Shown here piece after piece: positions 17,129-25,736 of a DNA stretch of 64,000 nt. Below the pieces are notes generated by a model. The model worked only from the letters and a program-made list of their open reading frames with translations. It searched no databases and had not been told where the DNA came from. The DNA is from CAYMEV01 sp964389675 [NCBI: uncultured Candidatus Sumerlaeota bacterium] (GTDB lineage Bacteria; CAYMEV01), in the NCBI GenBank assembly GCA_964389675.1, contig CAYMEV010000011.1, positions 58,510 through 122,509 of the forward strand, read 5' to 3'. The position numbers were made by a program, and so were the translations under genes. The stretch's first letter is position 1, and every line of letters starts with the position of its first letter.

Positions 17129-18217
17129 ATGGGCATCCCTTTTAAGAAAAGGCATCTGACAATACTGTTATCTGCTCTGCTGTCTGCAGGGCTTATGTAT
17201 TATCTGTACAGGGACTTTAATTTCCTCGAGCTTTTTTCAGACCTCAAAAATATTAACAAATATTACTTATTATCATTCATCGGCATATATCTGTGCACTG
17301 TCTTCATAAGGACATTCAGGTACTGGTTTCTGGTAGGAACGCATAATATAGGCTTCTTCCCCATATTCCTCACAACAATTGTAAGGAATATGTTTGTCGA
17401 TCTTCTGCCTGCACGGTTAGGTTCAATATCATATATCATAATACTGAAAAAGAAATTCAATATTGATTATGATATAGGGGCCGTTTCCCTCGGCTTATCG
17501 ATATTTTTTGATATTGCCGTAATGTTTCCCCTTCTGCTGATGGCAGTGATATACATGCTGTACCACATCGGAAGCGATGTCATAAATATCGACTACAACC
17601 TTTACATAGCCGTTCTTCTAATGGTAAATATTGTTTTTATTATTGCCATATTTTTTCTGGACAGACTGATACTGATGGCAAAAAAGATAACAGATTATTT
17701 CTCAAACCTACTTAGGCTAAGATCCTACAAAGTCCCTAAAATCATCCTTGAATTCCTCGACAGGATATTTGCAGATATAATAAAAGCAAAGAAGAACAGG
17801 ACCTATTTCCTCATCTTCATTCTTTCATTTGCCCTAAGGATACTGAAGTATATGGGGCTCTATTTCCTCCTGCTTGCCATTGTCTTTCCGTTCGGCCTTG
17901 AAAACTATGAAAACCTGAGCTTTTTCTCGAGCTTCCTTGGAACTGCAGCAACTGAAATGAGCGAGTTTCTGCCCATAAAAGGCATAGGGGGCATAGGCAC
18001 ATGGCATTTTGTGTGGGCAAAAACATTTGAATTTCTCAATATACTTGATTTTGAGCTTGCAAAAAAAGCAGGTATAATGCTTCATACGATCACACAGCTC
18101 ATTGAGTATTCAGCAGGCATAATAGTACTTTTATATATAATATCCCTGAAAAAAAGAATGGATAAAAAAGCGCTTCAAAAAGAGGAATTTCAGAATAAAA
18201 GTTCTATGAACCTGTAG
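17129..18217 (+). CDS. UPF0104/lysylphosphatidylglycerol synthase TM-region family membrane protein
   Basis: A 362-residue polytopic inner-membrane protein with about eight hydrophobic helices. The family pattern of AglD/MprF flippase-like domains is seen: a first helix after KKRHLTIL, an early RTFRYWFLVG segment, LPARLGSISYIIILKKKF, DIAVMFPLLLM, and a late conserved GIGGIGTWHFVWAKT loop. Members move or modify phospholipids or glycolipids, and many small stand-alone ones are uncharacterised. It follows the SGNH hydrolase by 10 bp with a strong ribosome site. Its 3' end overlaps the convergent M50 protease gene by 28 nt. Confidence 0.82.
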   Translation: MGIPFKKRHLTILLSALLSAGLMYYLYRDFNFLELFSDLKNINKYYLLSFIGIYLCTVFIRTFRYWFLVGTHNIGFFPIFLTTIVRNMFVDLLPARLGSISYIIILKKKFNIDYDIGAVSLGLSIFFDIAVMFPLLLMAVIYMLYHIGSDVINIDYNLYIAVLLMVNIVFIIAIFFLDRLILMAKKITDYFSNLLRLRSYKVPKIILEFLDRIFADIIKAKKNRTYFLIFILSFALRILKYMGLYFLLLAIVFPFGLENYENLSFFSSFLGTAATEMSEFLPIKGIGGIGTWHFVWAKTFEFLNILDFELAKKAGIMLHTITQLIEYSAGIIVLLYIISLKKRMDKKALQKEEFQNKSSMNL

Positions 18218-18822
18218 AAGAACCTCAGGAAAAACATCAGGATCCATCCGGCAATACCGAAGTATATAAATCCAAGCAGTATAAGAAAGCCGAAGGGCTC
18301 AATCTTCTGGTAAAACTCCTCAACCTTTCCTGAAAATGCATTCCTTACGATATGGCTTCCGTCCAGCGGAGGTATGGGGATCAGGTTAAATAATGCGAGG
18401 ACAAAGTTCAGCACCATGGCTGAAAAGAGTATCTGCATCAGCCTGACTGAATTGGGGAAAACAATGGAGCCTGCTTTTGCAATTGCAAGGAAGACTATAA
18501 CCAGGGCAAGGTTTGATGCAGGTCCTGCAAATGATACAAGTATCTCATCTCTTCTTCTGTTCCTGAAATAAAAAGGGTTTACCGGGACTGGCTTGGCCCA
18601 GCCGAACAGGATCCCTGCATTCATTACAATAAGGATAAGGGGCACAATTATGCTTCCGACAAGGTCAATATGGGGAATGGGATTCAATGAAAGCCTGCCC
18701 CTGTCCCTTGCTGTAGTATCTCCGCACAGGTAAGCAGCATAGCCGTGGCTTATCTCGTGGATTATGATTGAATATATCAGAATGATAATAGTAAAAACAA
18801 GTACAACCGGATCACTGAACAT
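18190..18822 (-). CDS. site-2 protease family (M50) membrane metalloprotease
   Basis: A 210-residue intramembrane zinc protease. HEISHGYAAY near residue 23 supplies the HExxH zinc ligands and catalytic Glu, and NLIPIPPLDGSHIV supplies the later Asp ligand. The compact layout without PDZ or CBS domains matches the YwhC-like/FeS-adjacent short M50 group. Family members cut transmembrane substrates in regulated proteolysis; the target here is unknown. The start is 2 bp after the stop of the large phosphoesterase gene on the same strand, so the two are co-transcribed. The end overlaps the convergent UPF0104 gene by 28 nt. Confidence 0.9.
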   Translation of the reverse strand: MFSDPVVLVFTIIILIYSIIIHEISHGYAAYLCGDTTARDRGRLSLNPIPHIDLVGSIIVPLILIVMNAGILFGWAKPVPVNPFYFRNRRRDEILVSFAGPASNLALVIVFLAIAKAGSIVFPNSVRLMQILFSAMVLNFVLALFNLIPIPPLDGSHIVRNAFSGKVEEFYQKIEPFGFLILLGFIYFGIAGWILMFFLRFFYRFIELLF

Positions 18823-18824
18823 AG

Positions 18825-21143
18825 TTATCTTCCTATCTTAAGCCTGTCTGCGAGGATTCTGGGCAGGTTTTTATCCTTTATCTTCGAAATAACACTCTTT
18901 ATGTCATACCTTAGCCTTATAAACTTCAGTATATCCTTTTCAAGTATGACATAGCAGGCCCTGTTGTCCTTATCTCTCGGCTGGCCTACTGAACCAATAT
19001 TTATTAATGCTCTCTGGTAAGCCCTGAGGTCAAAGCTGAACTCATCTCTTTTTTTCTTATGGTCAGATTCCGGAAGCGGTTCAAAATGAACGGCATCTTC
19101 TTCTTCTGAATACGAATAGATGCCGGTAAGATGGGTGTGCCCGTAAAAACAGTATTTTCTTCCCTTAAATCTGTCAGCAGAAAAATTTTCCTTAGCAGAT
19201 TTTGGATTATTTATATATTCAAAAAAGGGATACTTCGGAGATGCATGTATGAACAGATAATCTCCGAATGCAACTCCCCGCAGGAATCTGGCAACTGTCG
19301 AAATATCTGTTGAACCCATATTATTCTTTGTCCATTCTATAGCTTCCTTTGCATAGCTGTTAAAACCTTTATCACCGTTAAAAATAGCATTTTCATGGTT
19401 TCCCATGAGTATAAAATCAAATATTCTCGAAAGCTCAAGCACTTCCTTGGGATTAGGGCCGTATCCAACAATATCTCCGAGACAGAATATAAAATCAACA
19501 TCCTGGTCGTCAATATCCTGAAGAACACTCTGGAACGCCTCCAGATTAGCGTGTATATCACTTATTATTGCGATTTTTGACTCTGAAAGGAGATCCCTGA
19601 ACAAAGTCTCCATATCCAGGCTGGACTCATACCTTTTGAGAAAGTTTATGTGGTTCAGGATGCGCGATTGGGCAGTAAGGAGATCTTCCCGGATAATATT
19701 ATATCTGTTTATAAAAAATGCTAACTCATTTTTGCTCGTGATATCCAGCAGATTTATCTTTCTTTTTTCCTTCTCATCAACATTAAGATTCATCATTTCA
19801 AGGTTTTTGGAAAACAGGAACCTGTCAAAATCATAGAAACCGAGCCTCTGGATCTGGCCAATAAACTTCTTCACCATCTCCAGGTAGTTGATCTGAAGGC
19901 TCAATGTCCCTTTATTAAGCTCATGGAAAATTATATTAATAAAGAAGTATTCCTCGATCAGATTAATAAGCTCGCCAAGAATGTTCATCCTGCTCTGGTA
20001 TGACCAGAAGCTTCTGTTTTTCTCCATATTGTTCACTATGATCTTCATCATGTAGAAAAAGCCCTTATTACCGAAATCAGTCTTCAGTTCTATCATAATC
20101 TTGAGAATATACCTGAAAAACTTTTCAAACTCCAGTTTAGACTCATAGAGCTCATTGAACTTCTTTTCTACCAGGGATTCATAGCCCTCATTATGGATTT
20201 TCCATGAATTAGAGAACAGCTCGATCAGTATTGATTCTATTGCAAATGGTATATCCGTATCGCTGTAGCGTTGCCTGAGGCTTAAGACTACCTCTTCAAA
20301 ATTGCTTCTCCGGCTCTCAGGGTCTATGCTCTCCAGGTCCTTAAGCTGGGATATATTGAAAAGCCTGTCTACAAAGCTGAGGTCCTCCTGGGTTCTGGCA
20401 TTACTGTTTAAAAAATCCAGAAATACCCTGAAAAGCTTATTCTGATACGGGTGTTCCTTATATAATATGGAAAGGAATTCCAGCTTCAATGAGCCTTTGA
20501 TCTTCGTTTCCTGAGAAAAGACCTGCTTAAGAATATCATAGAATTCCAGTGACCTTTTCCATATCAGAGAAAAGGCTATTACTGTAGACTTGGACAGGCT
20601 TACGTTCTTGTCAAGGACATCCTGCAGTATGTCAGGGCTGTTTAATGGCAGATCCCATTCATTCAGGTCGCTTTCATTGAACGGAAAGGGATTTTCACCC
20701 TTGAAGAAGCTTTTTACGGGAGTAAACAGCAGAAAGACATTCCTTATAGGGTGAAGGAACTCAAAAATATCGTTTGAGGGGTGTAATGATCCTATAGCGA
20801 CCTTTACATCCCCTGTTTTGGTCTTTCTTTTTGACAGCAGTTTGAGAAGGATCTTGGATGTATCTTCAGATGATACCTTTTTCTCATATGCGTCTCTGCG
20901 GTAAAGGCATAATACATCGCCATAATGTGTCAGCTTCTCGTCTGTGAGGATGATCTCTTTTGAATAGCATTTTATGTGGAGTTTTGATTCATCATTTTTA
21001 TCACTGTGCTCAAATTTAATGAATTCCTTGGCAAAATTTCCGCTTTTCATTGACAGATTGGGGGTGTTTATATCCAGTCCGATATCGCCAATATATGATA
21101 TATCAATTAGATAATCTGAAAATTCAAAAAATAAGTTATGCAT
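18825..21143 (-). CDS. large protein with C-terminal YfcE-type metallophosphoesterase domain
   Basis: A 772-residue cytoplasmic protein. The last ~250 residues, from about 525, are a calcineurin-like phosphoesterase with all metal motifs: SDIHAN, GDIVGYGPNP, GNHE, GHTHLTG, and the end strand NIGSVGQPRD. The first ~520 residues match no family I recognise. They are alpha-helical and rich in Phe, Leu, Lys and Glu (e.g. EKFFRYILKIMIELK), like an adaptor or HEAT-like domain. Isolated domains of this kind are phosphodiesterases or protein phosphatases. It heads a two-gene operon with the M50 protease. No clear Shine-Dalgarno is seen before the ATG. Confidence 0.8.
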   Translation of the reverse strand: MHNLFFEFSDYLIDISYIGDIGLDINTPNLSMKSGNFAKEFIKFEHSDKNDESKLHIKCYSKEIILTDEKLTHYGDVLCLYRRDAYEKKVSSEDTSKILLKLLSKRKTKTGDVKVAIGSLHPSNDIFEFLHPIRNVFLLFTPVKSFFKGENPFPFNESDLNEWDLPLNSPDILQDVLDKNVSLSKSTVIAFSLIWKRSLEFYDILKQVFSQETKIKGSLKLEFLSILYKEHPYQNKLFRVFLDFLNSNARTQEDLSFVDRLFNISQLKDLESIDPESRRSNFEEVVLSLRQRYSDTDIPFAIESILIELFSNSWKIHNEGYESLVEKKFNELYESKLEFEKFFRYILKIMIELKTDFGNKGFFYMMKIIVNNMEKNRSFWSYQSRMNILGELINLIEEYFFINIIFHELNKGTLSLQINYLEMVKKFIGQIQRLGFYDFDRFLFSKNLEMMNLNVDEKEKRKINLLDITSKNELAFFINRYNIIREDLLTAQSRILNHINFLKRYESSLDMETLFRDLLSESKIAIISDIHANLEAFQSVLQDIDDQDVDFIFCLGDIVGYGPNPKEVLELSRIFDFILMGNHENAIFNGDKGFNSYAKEAIEWTKNNMGSTDISTVARFLRGVAFGDYLFIHASPKYPFFEYINNPKSAKENFSADRFKGRKYCFYGHTHLTGIYSYSEEEDAVHFEPLPESDHKKKRDEFSFDLRAYQRALINIGSVGQPRDKDNRACYVILEKDILKFIRLRYDIKSVISKIKDKNLPRILADRLKIGR

Positions 21144-21192
21144 TTCTTAAAATCTACCCAGATTCAATACTTTATATGAAAAAAGGCAATAA

Positions 21193-22101
21193 TCAAAACA
21201 AAATATTGTAATTAGCATATATAAATATGCTGTAAAGTAATAGAATACACAAAATTACCAACTTAATAAGAAAAATAATATAGTCAAACCTGGCTTTCTT
21301 AAAGTAATCCTTTTCGACATTTTTAAGGAGGTTTTTCTTATGCTTTGCAAAAAACCCCCCAAACAGCTTGAATGAAAAAACATATGAGAAAAACTGGTAA
21401 AGCAGTATTATAACTGCTGTCGGAAATAAGATCCTGTGAATATTCCATCTATTGCCTTTATGAACTGTTTCCTGCACTGTTGATCCGGGTTCTGATAAGC
21501 TTTTTTCTCCGGCCTCAGGCTCTTTGGGCTTGCTCTTATCAGCAGGTGAGACCTTGCTGAATATCACGCTTTTTGGATCTGAAGGCTGTACAGGCCTATC
21601 CTCTTCTGGTTCTGGAAGGTCATCTTGAGAAGATGCAGGCTCAGCAGAAGTATCATCAGGACTGGGTTCTTTACCGGGATCGACCTCAGTGCTGACAGCA
21701 TTCCTTTCCCGGACAGAGATAATAATACTCCTTGTCCCGGGATTTATGCTGTAGAAAAGCTCTTCCTCAGCAAGGCCAGTATAAAATACAACCCTCATTA
21801 TATCCTTTTTGAATTGCCCTGTCCTTATTCGGTTTATATACGTATCATAGGTCTCATCATAGCTGTATGTTTTCGGGAGTGTCATCCCGCTGAAATCAAA
21901 AACAAGCCTGGTCCTGGTCTCCTTGCTTATACCGTCCAGAGTAAATGCTTTATATGCACCGCTGAAGTCCTCTTTCAGGAATACAGTAGTCCTGTACTCA
22001 TCATTTTCAATTTCAGTCTCTATTCTTTCCACTTCCTGCCCTGAGAGCAGGTATGCCGCTGAAAAACAAATGAATAAAAAGAAAATCAATCTTTTATGCA
22101 T
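21193..22101 (-). CDS. exported AMIN-like protein with C-terminal membrane helices
   Basis: A 302-residue protein with a signal peptide or N-anchor (LIFFLFICFSAAYLLSGQ). Residues ~30-130 form a beta-rich domain (TRLVFDFSGMTLPKTY, IMRVVFYTGLAEEELFYSI, TRSIIISVRE) resembling AMIN domains, which target proteins to peptidoglycan or septa. A Pro/Glu/Ser-rich linker (~135-215) follows, then two hydrophobic helices. It is the last gene of the galT-glgC-scpAB-rluB operon and starts inside the end of rluB (16-nt overlap, AAGGA 7 nt before ATG). The function is unknown; the AMIN call is by pattern only. Confidence 0.65.
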   Translation of the reverse strand: MHKRLIFFLFICFSAAYLLSGQEVERIETEIENDEYRTTVFLKEDFSGAYKAFTLDGISKETRTRLVFDFSGMTLPKTYSYDETYDTYINRIRTGQFKKDIMRVVFYTGLAEEELFYSINPGTRSIIISVRERNAVSTEVDPGKEPSPDDTSAEPASSQDDLPEPEEDRPVQPSDPKSVIFSKVSPADKSKPKEPEAGEKSLSEPGSTVQETVHKGNRWNIHRILFPTAVIILLYQFFSYVFSFKLFGGFFAKHKKNLLKNVEKDYFKKARFDYIIFLIKLVILCILLLYSIFIYANYNILF

Positions 22102-22802
22102 GATATTGTCCTTTTTATCTGATCAATCTTTTCAGGCGAAATCTCAATATAATCTCCGCTTTTTATGCCATCAATTGTAAACGGCCCCAGCTGAAGCCTT
22201 ATAAGCCTTACAACCTGCATATTATAAAATTTTGCAAGATTTCTGATCTCTCTCTTTTTCCCTTCATGAATACCGATATTAAACCATGTATTTGATTTAG
22301 TATACGATATATTGCCTATCCTATCAACATAATATCTTTCCTTGTCAGTTTTATGCCCTCCTTTTAGTGACAGGAGAAAATCCCTGTCCAGCAGGCCTCT
22401 AACCTTTATCCTGTAATTCCTCATAATTTTATTGGAAGGGTGTGTAAGCATATTGATCAGGTCCCCGTCATTTGACAGAAACACTAATCCTTCACTGTTT
22501 ATATCCAGCCTTCCGGCAATAAAGAGGTTTTTGTCCCTCACAATATCATAAACTGTCTGACGGCTGAATTCATCACTTTTTGTGCACAGGTAGCCCTGGG
22601 GCTTATTCAGCACGATATAACGCTTTTTCTTAACAGAAATATTCTGCCTGTCCAGTGAGACGGTATCTGTATCAGGGTCAATCTGCATATTAAGGTCGAA
22701 GACCAGTTTGCCGTTGACCCTGATCCTGCCTGATTCAATTATTTCCTTGGCCTTGCGCCTGGATGAAATCCCGCAAAGGCTTATAAACCTAGTAATCCTC
22801 AT
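22086..22802 (-). CDS. rluB: pseudouridine synthase, RluB/RsuA family
   Basis: A 238-residue rRNA pseudouridine synthase. An N-terminal S4 RNA-binding domain (MRITRFISLCGISSRRKAKE, IRVNGKLV) is followed by the catalytic domain with the Asp motif GRLDINSEGLVFLSNDG. The KKREIRNLAKFYNMQVVRLI segment is the usual RsuA-family end motif. RluB modifies 23S rRNA near position 2605. Pairing with scpB is a common bacterial arrangement, which supports rluB over rsuA. It overlaps scpB by 14 nt and the AMIN-like gene by 16 nt, so it lies inside one tightly coupled operon. Confidence 0.9.
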   Translation of the reverse strand: MRITRFISLCGISSRRKAKEIIESGRIRVNGKLVFDLNMQIDPDTDTVSLDRQNISVKKKRYIVLNKPQGYLCTKSDEFSRQTVYDIVRDKNLFIAGRLDINSEGLVFLSNDGDLINMLTHPSNKIMRNYRIKVRGLLDRDFLLSLKGGHKTDKERYYVDRIGNISYTKSNTWFNIGIHEGKKREIRNLAKFYNMQVVRLIRLQLGPFTIDGIKSGDYIEISPEKIDQIKRTISCIKD

Positions 22803-23331
22803 TGTCCAGCCCCTGTTTCAGCATATTTATCTCAATAGGTTTAGGCAGGTCATCAAGGCTTTTTAACCCGAAGACTTCAAGGAATCTTTCTGCTGTCTTA
22901 AAAAGCAGAGGCCTGCCCAAAGAATCCTTTCTGCCTGATATTTCTATCATATCCTTCTCCAGAAGGGTTTTTATCGGTCCCTCTGAATTTATGCCCCTTA
23001 TCTGGTTAATTTCCGGTATTGTTACAGGCTGTTTATATGCGATTATTGTAAGCACATCAAAACCAGCTTTTGAGAGCCTGATCCTTTTTTCCTTTCTGAA
23101 ATAATCCCTTATGAAATCATCATAAAAGGGGTCAGTTCCCAGCCTGTACCCGCCTCCGGCATCAACAACCCTTAAGGGAAGCTGATTTTCGATAAGCATA
23201 TTGCCTATATCCTCCATTGCTTCTGCAACCTCATCTTTGTCGGCTATCTTTTCAAGGGATTCAATCTTCTGAGGGGTGCCTGAAAACAGAAGACATAAAA
23301 AAACCCTATTTCTTAATTCTTTTTCTCTCAT
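22789..23331 (-). CDS. scpB: segregation and condensation protein B
   Basis: A 180-residue ScpB, one of the two non-SMC subunits of the bacterial condensin. Two winged helices are recognisable, with the conserved segment IAYKQPVTIPEINQIRGINS and the following SLGRPLLFKTAERFLEVFGL. It binds ScpA and the SMC heads and acts in chromosome compaction. The start lies within the end of scpA (26-nt overlap), the usual scpA-scpB coupling. The smc gene is not in this window. Confidence 0.93.
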   Translation of the reverse strand: MREKELRNRVFLCLLFSGTPQKIESLEKIADKDEVAEAMEDIGNMLIENQLPLRVVDAGGGYRLGTDPFYDDFIRDYFRKEKRIRLSKAGFDVLTIIAYKQPVTIPEINQIRGINSEGPIKTLLEKDMIEISGRKDSLGRPLLFKTAERFLEVFGLKSLDDLPKPIEINMLKQGLDNEDY

Positions 23332-24079
23332 TACGCCTCTTTATTATCCTTATATCATCAAAATTTTCTTCCTGGTAACACCTTATATAATTATCTTTTT
23401 CCAGAGAGAGTATGGTAAAAAAGGCCAGTGCCAGGTCCTCTCTTTTTTTTTCTAAGCTTATTGCAGGACACAGGTCCTGTTTAAATCTCAGTTCCTTTAT
23501 TTTCCTGACACAGGCAAGTATCCTGTCCCTCATCTCCTGCACAGAAAGCTCTACTTGAGAAAGAGCCTTTTTTAACGGAAACTCCTCATAATACAGGAAA
23601 AGGTCTATATAAGACTGAATAATGGCTGAAACCGAAACTTCAAAACTCTCCTCCATGGTCTCATATGTATCGGAACAGATAAAATCATTCATGAAATATA
23701 TTTTCTGCTGGCACTCGAACATCCCTTTCAGTTTTGATGAAAGATTTTTGATTTTCTGGAATTCCAGAAAGCTATCATAATCATCGGCATCCTGCTCAAT
23801 GTCAAGTAAATCAAGTTTATCTTCACCCTCTGATTCAAACAGAAGGCTTTCAATCTTCATCAGGATAAGCTTGTTTATAAGGCTGATGGAGGATTCAAGA
23901 ATGTTAAAATCAATGCGATCAACAACTCTCTCATTAAGCTGTTCAACAATATCCTTCATAATTACCTCATCAATACCGATCTCCTTTTTCAGGAGGATAT
24001 GGAATAGTATATCAAGAGGGCCTTTATAAAATCCCAGATCTATATTAAAACTGCTGTCTGATAATAACTCTGATATCAT
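23306..24079 (-). CDS. scpA: segregation and condensation protein A
   Basis: A 257-residue ScpA, the kleisin subunit of bacterial condensin. The N-terminal motif FYKGPLDILFHILLKKEIGI matches the family FxGPLDLLLxLI pattern. Acidic helices and a C-terminal winged-helix region (KEDLALAFFTILSLEKDN) follow. The ATG overlaps the glgC stop by 4 nt, so condensin expression is translationally coupled to a glycogen gene, an unusual neighbour. Confidence 0.92.
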   Translation of the reverse strand: MISELLSDSSFNIDLGFYKGPLDILFHILLKKEIGIDEVIMKDIVEQLNERVVDRIDFNILESSISLINKLILMKIESLLFESEGEDKLDLLDIEQDADDYDSFLEFQKIKNLSSKLKGMFECQQKIYFMNDFICSDTYETMEESFEVSVSAIIQSYIDLFLYYEEFPLKKALSQVELSVQEMRDRILACVRKIKELRFKQDLCPAISLEKKREDLALAFFTILSLEKDNYIRCYQEENFDDIRIIKRRNERKRIKK

Positions 24080-25335
24080 TGAATCTCTTTTAAAAAGGGA
24101 GACTTTTTGGGTATTATCACAATTCCATTCTCTGAAACTGCAAAATACTTTCTGTCGCTTTCAGGGTCAAGGCCGATCTTGTAATTATCCGGAATGATGA
24201 CTTCCTTGTCAATTATAGCATTCTTTACCACGGCATTCCTTCCAATAATACAGTCATTCATAATGATCGAATTTTTTACATATGCATAGCTGTTGACCCT
24301 GACTCTGGGTGAAAGAATTGAATTCTCGACCCTTCCCCCTGAGATAATAACACCGCCTGATATAAGCGAATCAAGTACAATACCGGACCTTTCAGGAAGG
24401 TCGGGATAACTGCCGGAGCCAAAAACAGTCTTAGCGGGCGGAAGCTGCCGCTGGAATGTCCTTATAGGCCAGCTTGAATCATAGAGGTTGAATTCAGGGT
24501 CTATACCCACAAGGTCCATACTGGTACGGTAATATGAATCAAGAGTACCTATATCCCGCCAATACTGCACTTCTTTCTTATTCTCATCATAAAACTCATA
24601 AGCACTTACTTTTGCAGAAGATATTACGGAAGGGATGATATTTTTTCCGAAATCATGTTCTGTATCGCTTTTTGCGTCCCTTCCAAGGGTTTTTACCAGA
24701 AAATCTGTATTAAATACATAAATCCCCATATTGCATAAAGCAAAACTCCCGTCACTCGGGATTGGCTCAGGATGCTCAGGTTTTTCCTTAAACGAGACTA
24801 TTCTTTTCTGTTCATCAATCTTCATAACACCGAACTTGCCTGCTTCAGCAAGGGGAACTTTGAAGCATGCTATCGTAAGGTCTGATCCTGTACCTGCATG
24901 GAAATCGAGAAGCCTGGAATAATCCATCTTATATATATGGTCTCCGCTCAGTACGAGCAGATATCGGGGCTTCATCATCTCAAGAAGGTATATATTCTGG
25001 AAAATCGCATCTGCCGTGCCTGTATACCAGTTGTCCGTCAGCCTCTGCTGGGGGGGCACAGTATATATGAATTCACCAAGCTCGGACCTGAAAAGATAAC
25101 TCCAGCCAAGGTTTATGTGTTTTTCAAGAGAGTAGCTCTTATACTGGGTAAGAAGGAATATCTTGAACAGCTTTGAATTAATGCAGTTTGAAAGAGTAAA
25201 GTCTATTATCCTGTAGATGCCTCCGAAAGGGACTGCAGGCTTTGACCTGTGCTTGGTGAGGGGGTGAAGCCTCTGGCCCTGCCCGCCTGCCAGAATCATG
25301 GTCAGGACATCTTCTGAAAGATTGATACTGCTCAT
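24076..25335 (-). CDS. glgC: glucose-1-phosphate adenylyltransferase
   Basis: ADP-glucose pyrophosphorylase, 419 residues, which makes ADP-glucose from ATP and glucose-1-phosphate for glycogen. The nucleotidyl-transferase signature MILAGGQGQRLHPLTKHRSK opens the protein. FGGIYRIIDFTLSNC, VLSGDHIYKMDY and the left-handed beta-helix end (SGGRVENSILSPRVRVNSY, IIGRNAVVKNAII) match GlgC. It follows a response regulator by 5 bp and overlaps scpA by 4 nt. The ribosome site is weak (AGAGAT), suggesting coupling to the preceding gene. Confidence 0.95.
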   Translation of the reverse strand: MSSINLSEDVLTMILAGGQGQRLHPLTKHRSKPAVPFGGIYRIIDFTLSNCINSKLFKIFLLTQYKSYSLEKHINLGWSYLFRSELGEFIYTVPPQQRLTDNWYTGTADAIFQNIYLLEMMKPRYLLVLSGDHIYKMDYSRLLDFHAGTGSDLTIACFKVPLAEAGKFGVMKIDEQKRIVSFKEKPEHPEPIPSDGSFALCNMGIYVFNTDFLVKTLGRDAKSDTEHDFGKNIIPSVISSAKVSAYEFYDENKKEVQYWRDIGTLDSYYRTSMDLVGIDPEFNLYDSSWPIRTFQRQLPPAKTVFGSGSYPDLPERSGIVLDSLISGGVIISGGRVENSILSPRVRVNSYAYVKNSIIMNDCIIGRNAVVKNAIIDKEVIIPDNYKIGLDPESDRKYFAVSENGIVIIPKKSPFLKEIQ

Positions 25336-25340
25336 AATCT

Positions 25341-25724
25341 CTATGCTTTTTCCGTTTCCTTAAGTACCCTTATGACTGTCTCTTTTAACTCAGTAAGATC
25401 AGAAGATTTAACAACATATGCATTTGCGCACCAGCTCATAAAATTGTCTTTATAGCTTGAATATGCAGAATTTAATATCACAGGAAGCTTGTTGTTCTTT
25501 GACAATATCTTCCCCAAGGCCTCAATGCCATCCATCTCAGGCATGCATATATCCATAATAAGGAGATCGGGTTTTTCCCTGTCCAAAAGCTTTAATGCCT
25601 CAAGAGCACTTGGGGCTGTAACTACTTCATAACCGTCTTCTTCAAACTCCAGCTTGTAAAGTATGAGTATATTCTCCTCATCATCGGCTATCAAAAGCTT
25701 CTTCTTTTTCTTATCCTTATCCAT
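25341..25724 (-). CDS. single-domain response regulator
   Basis: A 127-residue CheY-like receiver domain with no output domain. The acidic pair is in LIADDEEN, the phospho-acceptor Asp in LLIMDICMPEMDG, the Ser/Thr switch in ILNSAY, and the conserved Lys in AYVVKSSDL, with Ser in place of the usual Pro after it. It has a basic N-terminus (MDKDKKKKKL). AAAGGAG precedes the ATG. It sits between galT and glgC with gaps of 12 and 5 bp, so it may sense or control sugar storage. No histidine kinase is present in the window. Confidence 0.92.
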   Translation of the reverse strand: MDKDKKKKKLLIADDEENILILYKLEFEEDGYEVVTAPSALEALKLLDREKPDLLIMDICMPEMDGIEALGKILSKNNKLPVILNSAYSSYKDNFMSWCANAYVVKSSDLTELKETVIRVLKETEKA

Positions 25725-25736
25725 ATTGAATCTCCT

